A DNA stretch of 64,000 bases from CANKJK01 sp040081715. GTDB taxonomy: Bacteria > Acidobacteriota > Vicinamibacteria > Vicinamibacterales > UBA2999. Where the stretch lies: positions 248,001 through 312,000 of the forward strand of contig JBEBFY010000001.1 of the NCBI GenBank assembly GCA_040081715.1, read 5' to 3'. Positions 25,159-34,124 of the stretch are shown here, piece after piece. Below the pieces are notes generated by a model. That model was not told where the DNA came from, searched no databases, and was given only the letters and a program-made list of their open reading frames with translations. The position numbers and the translations under genes were made by a program. The number at the start of each line of letters is the position of its first letter. Position 1 is the stretch's first letter.

Positions 25159-27775
25159 GAACCGTTCCACCGGTCCGCGGGCTGAATGCGACCTGCAATC
25201 CGCGCAGGTGACGCACATCCAGCTCTGAGAAGCCACCGCCGCCGACGCCGGCAAACACCCGCTTGGCCACCTCAAGATGGTCCCAGCGGAAGCCGCCCGG
25301 ATCGGAATAGAACGTCACCGTATCGGTACCGACGAGGGGTGCGAGATACGAGAAGCCGCCATAGCTCCCGACGTACGCGTCCGCGCCGCGGATGATCGCC
25401 GTCTGCGTTGCCAGGTTCGTCTCCGGCTCGAGGAGCTGGTCGATCCGGTGCACACGTCCGCCGGTCTGGATGTGGAAGTCGTCATGATCGTCGTAACGCA
25501 CGCCAGGGTTGAGGAGCACGATGTCCGTGCCGGCCGAAAGGTCGGCCAGCAGCGTGTCAACGAAGTGCCGGTTCTCCGCGGTGGCTGGCAGGCCCACATT
25601 GCCGTAGAACTTGGCGACGACGTACCGTTCGGGCAGTTGCCGGCGGATTGCGGCTTCGCCGTCTGACTCGCGAATCAGACCGAACTGCGTGAACAGCTCC
25701 ACCAGCGTGACTGGCTGGTGTTGCTTCCAGAACAACTGGAAGAGGCCGTACATCAGGGACGGGTGCAGCACGTGGTAGTCGGTGAGCGCGTGTGCCGAGG
25801 CCACCTGCTCGACGATCGTACGGTCGAACCCGGCGAGCCGCACGTGCTTGAGCACGCCTTTCTGCTCGGCGATCCGCTGGTCGTTCTTCGCCCGGAAGTC
25901 CTCGGGCGTGTAGTAACGGAAGACGTCGTCGTAGTGCGTCGCCACGCCGCCGTACCACGACTGGGTGCCCCCACGGGAGACGATGTGCAGCCGGGCGGGA
26001 TCGAGTCTCGCGTAGCGCGCGACCCACTTGACGAACGGCACCCAATACAGCAGCTCGAACCCTGCTTCCGACAGCCACGGTCCGACCACGATCGGCCGGC
26101 CGTCCGCGGCCATCCGCAGGACCTCCTCGCGGACCACCTGGGCTTCGGGAGTCTCGCTGCCCGCGAGCACCTTCTGTTCGCGCGCCTTGCCGACGCGAGG
26201 CGCCAGCGGTGAGACGCCTCCGACCGCCTCGACCTTCGCGCGTGCGGACGCCTGTCGCTTGCGGGCACCCCGCGCCTCGCCGCTGTCAGGCGTGGGCGCA
26301 CCCTGCGCCGGGACGTTGTCCCGCGTCCGACCGAGTCGCGCCAGCACCCGCGGCAGCAGCAGGCGGGCCACGCCGGCGGCCGGTGGCGAGAACGGCGGCC
26401 GCGCCGGCTTCGTCAACAGCTTGTCGATCGCGGCCACGAACAGCGGCGTGGCAGGTACATCGAGCCCGCGCGGCCGGATGAACGCCTCGGTAAACCGCCG
26501 GCTCTTCTCGTCGTGCTCCACGCGCTCGGTGAGCGGGCCCGAGAGCTGTGCCACATGCTCCTCGAACGACCGCGCCACGTGCAGCAGGCCCCCGTTCACC
26601 GTCGTGAGGTAGTGGAAGTGGATGGTGCCTTCCTGATTCTCCCGCGAGTACTTCGACAGCACCACGGTGTGGACCGGCCGCCCCATCACGCCGGCCTCCA
26701 GAAAGGCGCTCGTGTTCAACCCCACCACCGCCGCGCTGTAGTGCACCGAATCGAAGTAGTCGCTGCGGGTCTTTTCGTCGACAGGCAGGCTGCCCCAGAA
26801 CACAACGTCGCGGTACTGCGCGAAGTTGAAGCCGCTCCACTCGTCCACCCGGGCGGGATGCGGCCGGATGAGAATGCCTGCGTCGCGGACGGCCGGGTCG
26901 GACGAGTCGCGGATGGCGCGAATCCACTTTTCGACAAAGACCGTCTCGTCCACCGTGTCCCTGAACAGCGACGAGCAGACATAGAGCAGGAACGGCTTGT
27001 CCGCCGGCAGTCCGCGCTCGGCAAGGAACTGCGCCCGGGTTCTGCGGGGCAGCCACGTGAACCAGTGGTCATAGGCCTGCGCGCCCGTCACCGTCACGCG
27101 CGTTGACGGCAGGCCGTGGTACATCACCGCTTCACGCTTTTGAACCCCGTTCCACACCAGCACCAGATCGGGTTCCATCCGGATCAGCGCCTTGCTGGAC
27201 AGGTGGTCCCAGCTGGTGACCGGCAACGCAGTCCGCAACCCGAGGGAACGGGCCGCCTGCAGATAGTCGAACTGCGGCGACCCGAGCTCGATGAGCGGCG
27301 TCACGAGCACAGCGTCGGGGGCTTCCGCGCGCAGCCAGTCGGCAATGGGTTGGCTGACCGGCACCGCCTGTTCCAGCCACCGGAGAAACGCGCCGATGGC
27401 CCGGCGGCCGACGCGCCGTTTCCCGAGGGGGTGTTCGAGCCAGCGCACGACCGCCTCGGGCGCCCGGGCCTCCGCGCGCTCGCGCAGGTGGGGCGTCTTC
27501 CGGTACGCCGGCTCCCTGAAGCGCAGGTAGTCGATGGCCAGCCGTAACTGGCGCACGCGCGCGGCGTGTTCTCCCCTCGCGCGGACAGGCGCGGTCGTCA
27601 CCGACACGTTCGGCGATCCGGCAAGCAAGGCAGTCATGAGCTCCGGGCTGCCCGATGGATGATCCTGCCGCTCGAGAGCCAGACGCACCTGGTGCCCTCG
27701 CGCCGCCAGGGCACCGATGACGCCATCGAAGTTCCTGAGGTAGCCGCTGTGCCGCGCGATGAACAGGATGGTCAC
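25151..27775 (-). CDS. Family A - family B fusion protein, copy 1
   Basis: 874 aa from GTG 27775 (GTGA overlap); the track-length frame to 28054 is a shadow of the previous gene. Residues ~1-480 are family A (RHSGYLRNF, SWDHLSSK, RPHP, NTSA, EGTIHF). A charged linker follows to ~555. Residues ~560-874 are family B (VVGPWLSEAGFELLYW, SRGGTQSWY, HPSLMYGLF, VGSYGGFSYLAP). Fusion implies the two families act together in one reaction sequence. No membrane segment is obvious. Confidence 0.75.
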   Translation of the reverse strand: MTILFIARHSGYLRNFDGVIGALAARGHQVRLALERQDHPSGSPELMTALLAGSPNVSVTTAPVRARGEHAARVRQLRLAIDYLRFREPAYRKTPHLRERAEARAPEAVVRWLEHPLGKRRVGRRAIGAFLRWLEQAVPVSQPIADWLRAEAPDAVLVTPLIELGSPQFDYLQAARSLGLRTALPVTSWDHLSSKALIRMEPDLVLVWNGVQKREAVMYHGLPSTRVTVTGAQAYDHWFTWLPRRTRAQFLAERGLPADKPFLLYVCSSLFRDTVDETVFVEKWIRAIRDSSDPAVRDAGILIRPHPARVDEWSGFNFAQYRDVVFWGSLPVDEKTRSDYFDSVHYSAAVVGLNTSAFLEAGVMGRPVHTVVLSKYSRENQEGTIHFHYLTTVNGGLLHVARSFEEHVAQLSGPLTERVEHDEKSRRFTEAFIRPRGLDVPATPLFVAAIDKLLTKPARPPFSPPAAGVARLLLPRVLARLGRTRDNVPAQGAPTPDSGEARGARKRQASARAKVEAVGGVSPLAPRVGKAREQKVLAGSETPEAQVVREEVLRMAADGRPIVVGPWLSEAGFELLYWVPFVKWVARYARLDPARLHIVSRGGTQSWYGGVATHYDDVFRYYTPEDFRAKNDQRIAEQKGVLKHVRLAGFDRTIVEQVASAHALTDYHVLHPSLMYGLFQLFWKQHQPVTLVELFTQFGLIRESDGEAAIRRQLPERYVVAKFYGNVGLPATAENRHFVDTLLADLSAGTDIVLLNPGVRYDDHDDFHIQTGGRVHRIDQLLEPETNLATQTAIIRGADAYVGSYGGFSYLAPLVGTDTVTFYSDPGGFRWDHLEVAKRVFAGVGGGGFSELDVRHLRGLQVAFSPRTGGTVHA

Positions 27776-28893
27776 GCCGTCACCTTGCCCCGCGTCCAGG
27801 AGGACAGCTCGAGGCCGAGCGGTGCGAGGGCGCCGAGGTCGAAGGGCGTGAAACGCCCCCCGCCGAGTACCCGATAGACGCGGCGTGCCACGTGCAGGTG
27901 CACGTTGAGAAACTTTGCGTCGGTCATCACCGCCGTGGTGTCGGTGCCAAGCATCGGTGCCAGCCAGGCGATACCGCCGCACGTGCCCACGAACCCACGC
28001 GCGTTGGCGATGATGCGCGACTGCACGGCCAGATTGTTTCGTGGCGTCATCCACTCCCTGGCGCTGACGACCCGGCCCGTGTGGGGGAAGTCGTACTCCC
28101 CGTGGTCATCCAACTGGAGGCCGGTGTCGAGCATCACGAGCGGATGCTGTTCCGCCAGCACCTCGAGGAGCCGCCGGAGCACGCGCCGGGTTTCAGGCGT
28201 GTCCTGGAGCGACTGCGCCGCATAGAGCTTCACGGCTACGTAGCCGTCGGGAAGACCCGGCAGCGGCACCTCGACCTCGCTCGGCGGGGCCACCATCCGG
28301 TAGCTGGTGTGTTCGTCGAGAAAACTCAACGCGCGGTGCCCTGCCCAGAACTGCTGGAACAGCCGGTACATGAGCGACGGGTGCAGCACCTGCACACGCG
28401 GAACACCCCAGTGTGAGCGGGCGCGTTCAATCAGATCGCGCTCGAAGGGGGGCATCTCGAGCTGCTTGATGGTGCCGCCGGCTCCCTCGGTCCTCGACGC
28501 GTTGTAGGCGGTGAACGCCTCCGGCCTCATGTGGTCGAACGCCTCGAACCGGTTCGGCGTGATGTCCGCGTACCAGGCGCCGGCGCCACCGCGGCTGACG
28601 ATCAGCATCTGATCGGCCTTGATGCGGTAGGTCGACCGGAACCAGCGGACAAAGGGCACCCAGTAGAGCGCCTCGTAGCCCACTTCGGAGATCCAGGGCC
28701 CGACGACGATCGGGTCGCCGGTGTCGGTCAGCCGCTCGATCTCCTGCTCGAGGGTGATTTCCGTTCTGACCGCCGCCCACTTCTCCCGCACCCGCTGTCG
28801 GCGTGACTGCCAGCGCAGGAACGGGCGCCGCAGACTCCAGACACGGAGCACCGCCTTGCGCGTGAGGTTGCGCGCGATCACGGGCACGTTCAC
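27772..28893 (-). CDS. Family B protein, copy 2
   Basis: 373 aa from GTG 28893 (GTGA overlap with the preceding family B gene). The N-terminus again has IARNLTRKAVLRVW, a basic segment shared with copy 1, then VVGPWISEVGYEALYW, SRGGAGAWY, HPSLMYRLF, VAVKLYAAQ, LDTGLQLDDH and FVGTCGGIAWLAP. The TCGG variant of the loop is shared only with copy 1, so these two are likely sister duplicates. Function unknown; presumed glycan transferase. Confidence 0.7.
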   Translation of the reverse strand: MNVPVIARNLTRKAVLRVWSLRRPFLRWQSRRQRVREKWAAVRTEITLEQEIERLTDTGDPIVVGPWISEVGYEALYWVPFVRWFRSTYRIKADQMLIVSRGGAGAWYADITPNRFEAFDHMRPEAFTAYNASRTEGAGGTIKQLEMPPFERDLIERARSHWGVPRVQVLHPSLMYRLFQQFWAGHRALSFLDEHTSYRMVAPPSEVEVPLPGLPDGYVAVKLYAAQSLQDTPETRRVLRRLLEVLAEQHPLVMLDTGLQLDDHGEYDFPHTGRVVSAREWMTPRNNLAVQSRIIANARGFVGTCGGIAWLAPMLGTDTTAVMTDAKFLNVHLHVARRVYRVLGGGRFTPFDLGALAPLGLELSSWTRGKVTA

Positions 28894-29900
28894 GACGCCA
28901 CCGCCACCGGTGCCGGACCCGCCGGTGAGACCAGCAGGAGATCGTGGCCGAAACCCTTGAACACGGACTGCGCGAGGGCCAGATGCGTCTTCGAGAAGCC
29001 GGCAGGATTGGAGTACACGGCACGCGCCGGAATGCCGCGGCTCGGCGCGAGGTAGGCGAATCCGCCGTAGGTGCCGACCCACGCGCTCGCCCTCGCCACG
29101 ATGGCGTCCTGCTGCGCGAGGTTTGTCGCCGGCACTGGCGCCTGCACGCCACGCTGTGCGGCCTGCGCTTCCTCTTCCCAGGCGGCGTGGTCGTCCACGC
29201 GAAGCCCGGTCGCCAGGGACACGACCGGTCCCTCCTCCGACAACTCCCGCACGATGCGCTCAGCAGCCGCGCGGTTCTCGACCGTCGCCGGAAAGGCCTC
29301 GTTGAAGTAGAACTTCACCGCGGTGAAGCGTCCCGGCAGGTCGACAGCGGGCGTGGTCGCTGGCGGAAGCGTCTCAAACCGTGTGTACGAGCGAATCCAC
29401 GACTCGTCGGCGTGCTTCCACCAGAACGGATTGAACAGACGGAACATCAGCCCGGGATGCAGAATCGCGGGCCGGTCGAGTCCTTCGGCTCTGGCCACGG
29501 CTGCCACCAGCGCCGACTCTGACGCGGTCAGCCGGACCTGCTTCTGCTCGCCGAACACGGCGATGCGTTCCTCACTCAAGCCCGCCAGTTCCTCCGGTGC
29601 AAGGAACTCGAACGCGTCGCGGTAACGCGCCGAGACCCGGCCGTACCAAGCCGCCGGCCCGCCCCGCGAGATCACCACCAGCCGTGCACGGTCGAACCCG
29701 CAGGCATCGACGGCCCACTCGAGAAACGGCCGCCAGTACAGCAGCTCGAAGCCGACCTCCCCAAGCCACGGGCCGATAATGACTGGACGTCCGCTTCGCG
29801 CGATGCCCGTCAACTCCTGAACGACCGCACGCCGCGTCCACTCCCGCCACGCGCCGGCAGCCGCCGACCTGATGGGCGCCGGAAGCCAGCGCGTGCTCAC
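28890..29900 (-). CDS. Family B protein, copy 3
   Basis: 336 aa from GTG 29900, preceded by GAGAGGGA, 13 bases after the stop of the next fusion gene. This copy lacks the long basic N-terminus and is the most compact: VIIGPWLGEVGFELLYW starts near residue 40, then SRGGPAAWY, HPGLMFRLF, TAVKFYFNE, LATGLRVDDH, ATNLAQQ and VGTYGGFAYLAP. It shows the minimal size of the family B fold, about 300 residues. Confidence 0.7.
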   Translation of the reverse strand: MSTRWLPAPIRSAAAGAWREWTRRAVVQELTGIARSGRPVIIGPWLGEVGFELLYWRPFLEWAVDACGFDRARLVVISRGGPAAWYGRVSARYRDAFEFLAPEELAGLSEERIAVFGEQKQVRLTASESALVAAVARAEGLDRPAILHPGLMFRLFNPFWWKHADESWIRSYTRFETLPPATTPAVDLPGRFTAVKFYFNEAFPATVENRAAAERIVRELSEEGPVVSLATGLRVDDHAAWEEEAQAAQRGVQAPVPATNLAQQDAIVARASAWVGTYGGFAYLAPSRGIPARAVYSNPAGFSKTHLALAQSVFKGFGHDLLLVSPAGPAPVAVAS

Positions 29901-29913
29901 CGGACAGTCCCTC

Positions 29914-32586
29914 TCATAGCGCGGTGCCTCGCACCGCGGCTGCGGCCGCCACGACGTCGCCGGCACCCAGCACGAGGCGCGTCACCGGCACCTCGCGCAG
30001 ATCGAGCGGAATGAACGCGCCGAGCTGCAGCGACGAGAAGACGCGACGCGCCACGTCGAGGTGATCGAAGCGGAATCCGGTCGGGTGCGAGTAGAAGGCG
30101 ACGGTGTTCACCCCGAGGAGCGGTGCCAGATACGAGAAGCCTCCATAGGTGCCCACGAAGGCGTCGGCACCGGCGATCACAGCGGACTGCACCTCGAGGT
30201 TGTCCTCCGGCCGCATCAGGTCCGTGATTCGATGGACGCGTCGGCGCACGTCCGACGGCAGATCCGCGTGATCATCGAAGCGCACGCCTGTGTCGAGCAG
30301 CACGACATCGGACGTGTCGGTCAGCGTGCGCAACGTGTCGGCGATGAAGCGCCGATTCTCGCCGGTATCCGGCAGTGCACCGTTCGCGTAGAACTTCGCG
30401 GCGACATAGCGGGCCGGCAGCGCGGCGCGCACGTCAGGACGATCCGGCTTCGGAAGGGGACCGAACGACGTGAACGTGTCGATGAGCGTCACCGGCGCCA
30501 GTTGGCGCCAGTAGGCATTGAACAGTCGATACATCGTCGATGGATGCATTCGGTGCGTCTTGCCGAGGCCCAGGTCCGACACGACCCGCTGCTCGATGTC
30601 TCGGTCCCAGGCCGTCATCTCGAGGTGCTTCAGGCGGCCGCCGTAGGTCGCCTGCCGCGCCTCGTTCATGCGGCGGAACTCGTCCGGGGTGCAGTAGCGG
30701 AACACGTCGATGTAGCGATCGGTGATGTGCCGGTACCAGGAGGCCGTGCCGCCGCGCGAGATGACGACGAGCCTGTCCGCATCGATGTTGCCGTAGGCCC
30801 GTGCCCAGGTCAGGAACGGAATCCAGTAGAGCAGCTCGAAGCCGGTCTCCGACACCCACGGGCCGAGAATGATCGGCTCCCTGATGCGGCCGATCGCCGT
30901 CACCAGCGCCCGTACCTCCTGCACTTCGGGCACGTTGGGGAACTTCTCGACCTTCGCCGGATCCGCCCCCTTTCCGACCTTCGGCAACACGGTGCCTTGA
31001 TGCGGTGTCGGCGGCGCGGCGCCGAGCAGCACCAGCAGCCGACGTCGCACGGGTGCCCAGACGTACTCGATGGTGCGGCGCTTCATCCGCTGCACGAGTG
31101 ACCGCGCGCCCTTGCGGCCCAGCTCCGTCCACACCTGTGCGCCGGCCACCAGCAACCAGGGCAGCAGGAGCACGCGGGCCATCAACGCCGACGACGTCGG
31201 TACCCGCACGGGTGCCGGCGCGGGCCGCGTACCGAGCGCCTCGATGGCATCGGCAAAACGCGGCGTGCCAGGTTCGTGCCGTCCGAACGGCCGCACGAAT
31301 CCGTCGACGAACCGGCGGCTCTTGTCCGACGTCTCGCCGGCCAGCGTACGCCGGAGCTGATCGCGATGCTCATCGAAGCTGCGCGCGGCATGCAGCAGGC
31401 CGCCGTTCACTTCGAGGAGATAACGGAAGTGCAGGGTGCCTTCCTGGTTTCTCCCGGAGAACTCGGGCAGCAGCACCGTAAAGACCGGCCTGTCCACGCA
31501 GCCCGCTTCGATGAACGCGCTCGTGTTCAGGCCGATGACGGCTGTGGCGTAGTGCATCGAGTCGAAGTAGTCGTCCTGCGACTCGGCGTCGATCGGGTGC
31601 GCGCCGTACAGCACGACGTTGGTGAAGCCGGTCAGCTCCGTGGACGCCCACTCCTCCATCCGCTGCGGGTGCGGCCGAACGAGGATTGACGCGTCATGAA
31701 GCGCCGGATCGGCACTCGATTGGATCTCCTGGATCCAGCGCTCGACGAAGCGGGCCTCGTTGCCTGTGCCTCTGAAGAGGGACGAACAGACGTAGAGCAG
31801 GAACGGCTTGTCGCGCGGAAGGCCGACACGCTCGAGAAACGCGTCGCGCGAGCGCGACGGCTGCCGATCGAACCACTTGTCGAAGCACTGCGCGCCGGTG
31901 ACGACGATGCGCTCCTCCGGCACCCCATGAAAACGCATGGCCTCTTCGCGCTGCACGGGGTTCCAGACCATCACGAGTTCGGGTGCCGCGCGCAGACGGG
32001 ACTTGCTCGACAGGTGGTCCCAGCTGCCGACGGCGAGCACCGAGCGCAGGCCCAGCGCCTTCGACGCGATCAGGTGGTCGAGTTGGGGTGTGCCGAGTTC
32101 GATGAGCGGCGTGATGAGCACGGCGTCCGGGCGCTGCTCACGAAGGAAGTCCTCCAGCGGTCTGTTCGCCGGGATGGCGCGCTCGAGTACCCGCAGCCAC
32201 CGCTCCAGCCGTTGCGCACCCTCGACGCCACCGAGGCCCGGCAACCGCTGCAGACGCAACAGCATGTGCGGCGCACGCTCACGCGCACGCGCCCGCAGGT
32301 GCGGCGTGTCGTCATACAGCGGATCGACGAACCGGAGATAGTCGAGCGCGAGCCGCAGCCGTCGCGCCATCTCGACCCAGGCGCCGGACTCCCGGCCCTT
32401 CGTCCAGCCGAAAGTCAGCCGACCGCCCGACTCCGCGGCGAGCCGGCGCACCAGTTGTTCGCCCCCAAGCAGTTCCCACCTGTCTGCCGAGACGTGGACA
32501 TCGTGACCGCGCCGGGTGAGCTCCAGCACCGCGGACTCGAAGTTCCGCAGGTAGGTGTAGTGCCGGACCAGGAACAGGATGCGCAT
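29914..32586 (-). CDS. Family A - family B fusion protein, copy 2
   Basis: 890 aa from ATG 32586, which overlaps the preceding stop as TGATG. The much longer frame to 33426 is a shadow. Family A occupies ~1-490 (RHYTYLRNF, SWDHLSSKS, VVTGAQCFDKWF, RPHP, NTSA, EGTLHF), then a basic linker with a short hydrophobic stretch (VLLLPWLLVAG) to ~565. Family B occupies ~570-890 (ILGPWVSETGFELLYW, SRGGTASWY, HPSTMYRLF, VGTYGGFSYLAP). Same domain order as the 25151-27775 fusion. Confidence 0.75.
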   Translation of the reverse strand: MRILFLVRHYTYLRNFESAVLELTRRGHDVHVSADRWELLGGEQLVRRLAAESGGRLTFGWTKGRESGAWVEMARRLRLALDYLRFVDPLYDDTPHLRARARERAPHMLLRLQRLPGLGGVEGAQRLERWLRVLERAIPANRPLEDFLREQRPDAVLITPLIELGTPQLDHLIASKALGLRSVLAVGSWDHLSSKSRLRAAPELVMVWNPVQREEAMRFHGVPEERIVVTGAQCFDKWFDRQPSRSRDAFLERVGLPRDKPFLLYVCSSLFRGTGNEARFVERWIQEIQSSADPALHDASILVRPHPQRMEEWASTELTGFTNVVLYGAHPIDAESQDDYFDSMHYATAVIGLNTSAFIEAGCVDRPVFTVLLPEFSGRNQEGTLHFRYLLEVNGGLLHAARSFDEHRDQLRRTLAGETSDKSRRFVDGFVRPFGRHEPGTPRFADAIEALGTRPAPAPVRVPTSSALMARVLLLPWLLVAGAQVWTELGRKGARSLVQRMKRRTIEYVWAPVRRRLLVLLGAAPPTPHQGTVLPKVGKGADPAKVEKFPNVPEVQEVRALVTAIGRIREPIILGPWVSETGFELLYWIPFLTWARAYGNIDADRLVVISRGGTASWYRHITDRYIDVFRYCTPDEFRRMNEARQATYGGRLKHLEMTAWDRDIEQRVVSDLGLGKTHRMHPSTMYRLFNAYWRQLAPVTLIDTFTSFGPLPKPDRPDVRAALPARYVAAKFYANGALPDTGENRRFIADTLRTLTDTSDVVLLDTGVRFDDHADLPSDVRRRVHRITDLMRPEDNLEVQSAVIAGADAFVGTYGGFSYLAPLLGVNTVAFYSHPTGFRFDHLDVARRVFSSLQLGAFIPLDLREVPVTRLVLGAGDVVAAAAAVRGTAL

Positions 32587-34124
32587 CAGGTGGTCGGGGT
32601 CAGCTTGGCCCTGCCGCGTTCCGCGTGCTTGCGCCGTTCCTTGGCCGCTCCCGCTTCGTCGTAGCTGAGCAGCCATCCGACGCGTGTCAGCGCCAGCGCC
32701 AGGAACGCGCGAACCGTCACACGCGTCAACGGACCCTGACGGGCGGGCGACAGCCGAGGCGCGACGACAGGAAGCTGTTCGATGGCTTCGATCACGCGCG
32801 GCGTCGCCGCCTGAGCAACACCGTGCGGCCGGACGAAGGTGCCGACGAAACGTTCGGTGCGGCGACCATCCGCCTCGCCCCGCAGCGCTGCCGCCAGCTG
32901 CGTCGCGTGGTCTGCGAAGGTGCGTGCCCCGTGGAGCAGGCCCTGGTCGCCGTCGAACAGATAGTGGAAGTGGATCGTGCCTTCCTGGTTCTCGAAGTAC
33001 TCGGGCAGCAGGATCGTGAAGGCCGGGCGGCCGGCAATCGCCCCCTCGATGAAGGCGCTCGTGTTGAGGCCCGCCACGGCGGTGCTGTAGTGCAGCGAAT
33101 CGAAGTAGTCGCCACGCGACTCGACGTCGACCGGATTGCTGCCCCACAGCGCGACGCCCGGCTCCGAGGACACATCCACCCCTTCCCACTCCGGGAAGCG
33201 CGACGGATGCGGCCGCACGAGGATGTTCGCCTCGCGCAGCTCCGGGTGTCCGCTCGCTCGCAACTCGCGGATCCACCGCATCACGAACGCCGCCTCCGGA
33301 GGACTGCCCTTGAAGAGCGACGAACAGACCCAGAGGAGGAAGGGCCGGTCGTCCCGCAGTCCCACGCGCCGGCAGAACTCGGTCCGCGACCGCGACGGCT
33401 GGCGGCCAAACCACTGATCGAAGCACTGCGCCCCGGTGACCACGACGCGGTCCGCCGGCACACCATGCAGCTCGGTGGCCTCCCGGAACTGGGTCGGGTT
33501 CCAGACCAGGATGCGGTCGGGGACCGTCCGGATCAGGGCCTTGCTGGACAGGTGATCCCAGCTCCAGACGCAGAGCGCCGTCGGCAGGCGTCGGGCCATC
33601 GCGGCATACAGGCAGTCGAGCTGCGGCGACGCCACCACGCCGATGAGCGGCGTGAACAGGACGACATCAGGTTGCTGCGCATCCAGAAGCGCATCAATCT
33701 CGGCGACCGGTGGCAACCCGCGCTCGCAGGCCGCCAGCCATCGTCCGAGAACGCGCCGGCCGGCGGCGGTGCGACACGGCCAACGGTCGGTGAGCCACAG
33801 CACGCCGATCGGCGAACGCTTCCTGGCCCGCAGCCCAAGGCGCGGCATCTTCTCGTAGGGCGGCGACAGGTATCGGAGATAGTCGATCCCGAACCGCAAC
33901 CGGGTGCCGAGCGTGTACTCGCGGCTCTTCGGTTTCGGTGCCAGCCCGGCCGTCACCTGACCGGGAAATGCACTGGCCAGCCGCTCGATGATCGAGAATC
34001 CGCCGAACGCCTCCTCCTGCTCCACCGCGACGTGGATCTGGTGGCCATTCCGAGCCAGGCCCGCCAGTACGGACTCGAAGTTCCGCAAGTAGGTGTAGTG
34101 CCGCGCAAAGAAGAGGATCTTCAC
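32586..34124 (-). CDS. Family A putative GT-B glycosyltransferase, copy 4
   Basis: 512 aa from GTG 34124 (GTGA overlap). Marks: RHYTYLRNFES, CVWSWDHLSSKALIR, VVTGAQCFDQWF, WVCSSLFKG, RPHP, NTSA and EGTIHF. The C-terminal ~60 residues end in a lysine/arginine-rich segment. It is close to copy 1 and to the family A halves of the fusions. Likely cytosolic transferase in the array. Confidence 0.75.
   Translation of the reverse strand: MKILFFARHYTYLRNFESVLAGLARNGHQIHVAVEQEEAFGGFSIIERLASAFPGQVTAGLAPKPKSREYTLGTRLRFGIDYLRYLSPPYEKMPRLGLRARKRSPIGVLWLTDRWPCRTAAGRRVLGRWLAACERGLPPVAEIDALLDAQQPDVVLFTPLIGVVASPQLDCLYAAMARRLPTALCVWSWDHLSSKALIRTVPDRILVWNPTQFREATELHGVPADRVVVTGAQCFDQWFGRQPSRSRTEFCRRVGLRDDRPFLLWVCSSLFKGSPPEAAFVMRWIRELRASGHPELREANILVRPHPSRFPEWEGVDVSSEPGVALWGSNPVDVESRGDYFDSLHYSTAVAGLNTSAFIEGAIAGRPAFTILLPEYFENQEGTIHFHYLFDGDQGLLHGARTFADHATQLAAALRGEADGRRTERFVGTFVRPHGVAQAATPRVIEAIEQLPVVAPRLSPARQGPLTRVTVRAFLALALTRVGWLLSYDEAGAAKERRKHAERGRAKLTPTT

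Noticed and set aside
29914..33426. A 1170-codon frame suggesting an even longer fusion protein
   Set aside because: Codons before ATG 32586 are shadow of the preceding family A gene; the TGATG junction fixes the start.
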